The position numbers and the translations under genes were made by a program. From contig NZ_FOBU01000002.1 in assembly GCF_900109915.1 (NCBI RefSeq), positions 1,257,170-1,321,169 of the forward strand: a stretch of DNA of 64,000 nt. Reading direction: 5' to 3'. A model generated the notes under the pieces. The model saw nothing but the letters and a program-made list of their open reading frames with translations. It ran no database searches and was not told the origin of the DNA. This DNA comes from Luteibacter sp. UNCMF331Sha3.1. GTDB lineage: Bacteria > Pseudomonadota > Gammaproteobacteria > Xanthomonadales > Rhodanobacteraceae. Positions 63,461-64,000 of the stretch are shown here, one piece after another (position 1 is the first letter of the stretch; the number at the start of each line of letters is the position of its first letter).

Positions 63461-64000
63461 TCAGCCCTGCTTTCGCATGCGGCTGTGGCGATAGCCGTAC
63501 GCCATGTACATGGCGATGCCGAGCACGGTCCAGACGGCCATCAGGATCCAGTTGCGCACGCCCATCGAGGTGAGCAACGCGATGCAGCTGAGGATACCGA
63601 GCACGCACGTGACGGGCGCCCATGGCACGCGGAACGTGCGCGGAAGATCCGGTGCGGTGCGACGCAGGATCATCACGCCGCCGCATACGGCGCAGAACGC
63701 CACGAGCGTACCCATCGACGTGAGGTCGCCGAGCACGTTGAGCGGAAACACGGCGGCGAGCAGCGCGATACCCACGCCGGTGATCACCGTGTTGATGTGG
63801 GGCGTACGGTACTTCGGATGGATGGTGGTGAACACCTTCGGCATGAGGCCGTCGCGACCCATGATCATGAAGATGCGCGGCTGCGCGATGATCATGACGA
63901 GCACGACGGACGACAGACCGATGAGCGCGCCCACTTCGACGATGCCGCGCAGCCAGCCGAGTTCGGGATGCTGGCGGATCGCGGTCACGACCGGCTCGGA
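63461..64000 (-). CDS. APC-family amino acid permease, C-terminal part
   Basis: The gene continues past the window edge; the visible part is 179 residues with no start. Hydrophobic helices (VEVGALIGLSSVVLVMIIAQ, INTVITGVGIALLAAVF, MGTLVAFCAVCGGVMIL, VTCVLGILSCIALLTS, WILMAVWTVLGIAMYMAYGY) and the motif IFMIMGRDGLMPKVF...HPKYRTPHINT belong to the cationic amino acid transporter (CAT/YhdG-like) branch of the APC superfamily. Substrate is an amino acid, not deducible further. Confidence 0.85.
   Translation of the reverse strand, partial: SEPVVTAIRQHPELGWLRGIVEVGALIGLSSVVLVMIIAQPRIFMIMGRDGLMPKVFTTIHPKYRTPHINTVITGVGIALLAAVFPLNVLGDLTSMGTLVAFCAVCGGVMILRRTAPDLPRTFRVPWAPVTCVLGILSCIALLTSMGVRNWILMAVWTVLGIAMYMAYGYRHSRMRKQG

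Overview
The window is GC-rich, densely coded DNA of a gammaproteobacterium. Protein similarity recognised by eye (DkgB, FdnGHI/FdhE/SelAB, AzoR, ChaA, YcbB-type L,D-transpeptidase, HiPIP) and the repeated palindromes built on GGTGGGAGCC and GCTGGCGA suggest the Xanthomonadales, probably Rhodanobacteraceae (Luteibacter/Dyella-like). This assignment is an inference. I see no phage, insertion sequence, plasmid or CRISPR signature, so the region reads as ordinary chromosome.

Layout. 0-19 kb: a redox neighbourhood made of an aldo-keto reductase (dkgB), a YdeP-type molybdopterin oxidoreductase, a secreted metallo-beta-lactamase-fold hydrolase, a secreted GH76 mannanase with a LacI-type operator, four short-chain dehydrogenases, a quinone-oxidoreductase-like MDR enzyme, an ArsP/YraQ-type permease, selD, and LysR/AraC regulators mostly divergent from the enzymes they probably control. 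19.3-28.4 kb: one compact minus-strand unit, fdnG-fdnH-fdnI-fdhE-selA-selB-selC. It holds a respiratory formate dehydrogenase whose catalytic subunit has an in-frame UGA (selenocysteine) followed by a recognisable SECIS hairpin, and all the selenocysteine insertion machinery except selD, which lies 2 kb away on the other strand. 28.6-37.7 kb: a secreted epoxide hydrolase, two head-to-tail paralogous beta-propeller sensor kinases and a NarL-type response regulator, then an AraC-type regulator. 37.7-46.8 kb: envelope and transport genes (outer-membrane-like protein, ChaA antiporter, GH18 chitinase, DUF1080 protein, CHAD protein, bestrophin), stress proteins, a 2OG-Fe dioxygenase and a YetF-like membrane protein. 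46.8-52.1 kb: two divergent L,D-transpeptidases and a group of small lipoproteins and hypothetical proteins. 52.2-55.9 kb: a helicase-exonuclease pair resembling MrfA-MrfB, then a metallothionein-like protein. 56-62.8 kb: azoR with its divergent LysR regulator, then a methionine-salvage locus (aminotransferase, omega-amidase, and mtnB-mtnD-mtnC on the opposite strand) with an anchored C13-type peptidase gene coupled to mtnC. 62.9-64 kb: a Tat-exported HiPIP and the C-terminal part of an APC amino-acid permease that runs off the window.

How it works together. The clearest system is self-contained selenoprotein synthesis: SelD makes selenophosphate, SelA converts Ser-tRNA(Sec) to Sec-tRNA(Sec), SelB delivers it at the SECIS of fdnG, FdhE assists maturation, and FdnGHI passes electrons from periplasmic formate to the quinone pool. 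The second is methionine salvage, in which transamination of the keto acid KMTB is coupled to an omega-amidase. A recurrent architectural feature is that REP-like palindromes occupy convergent intergenic gaps, and one REP-like half-site lies in frame inside selA.
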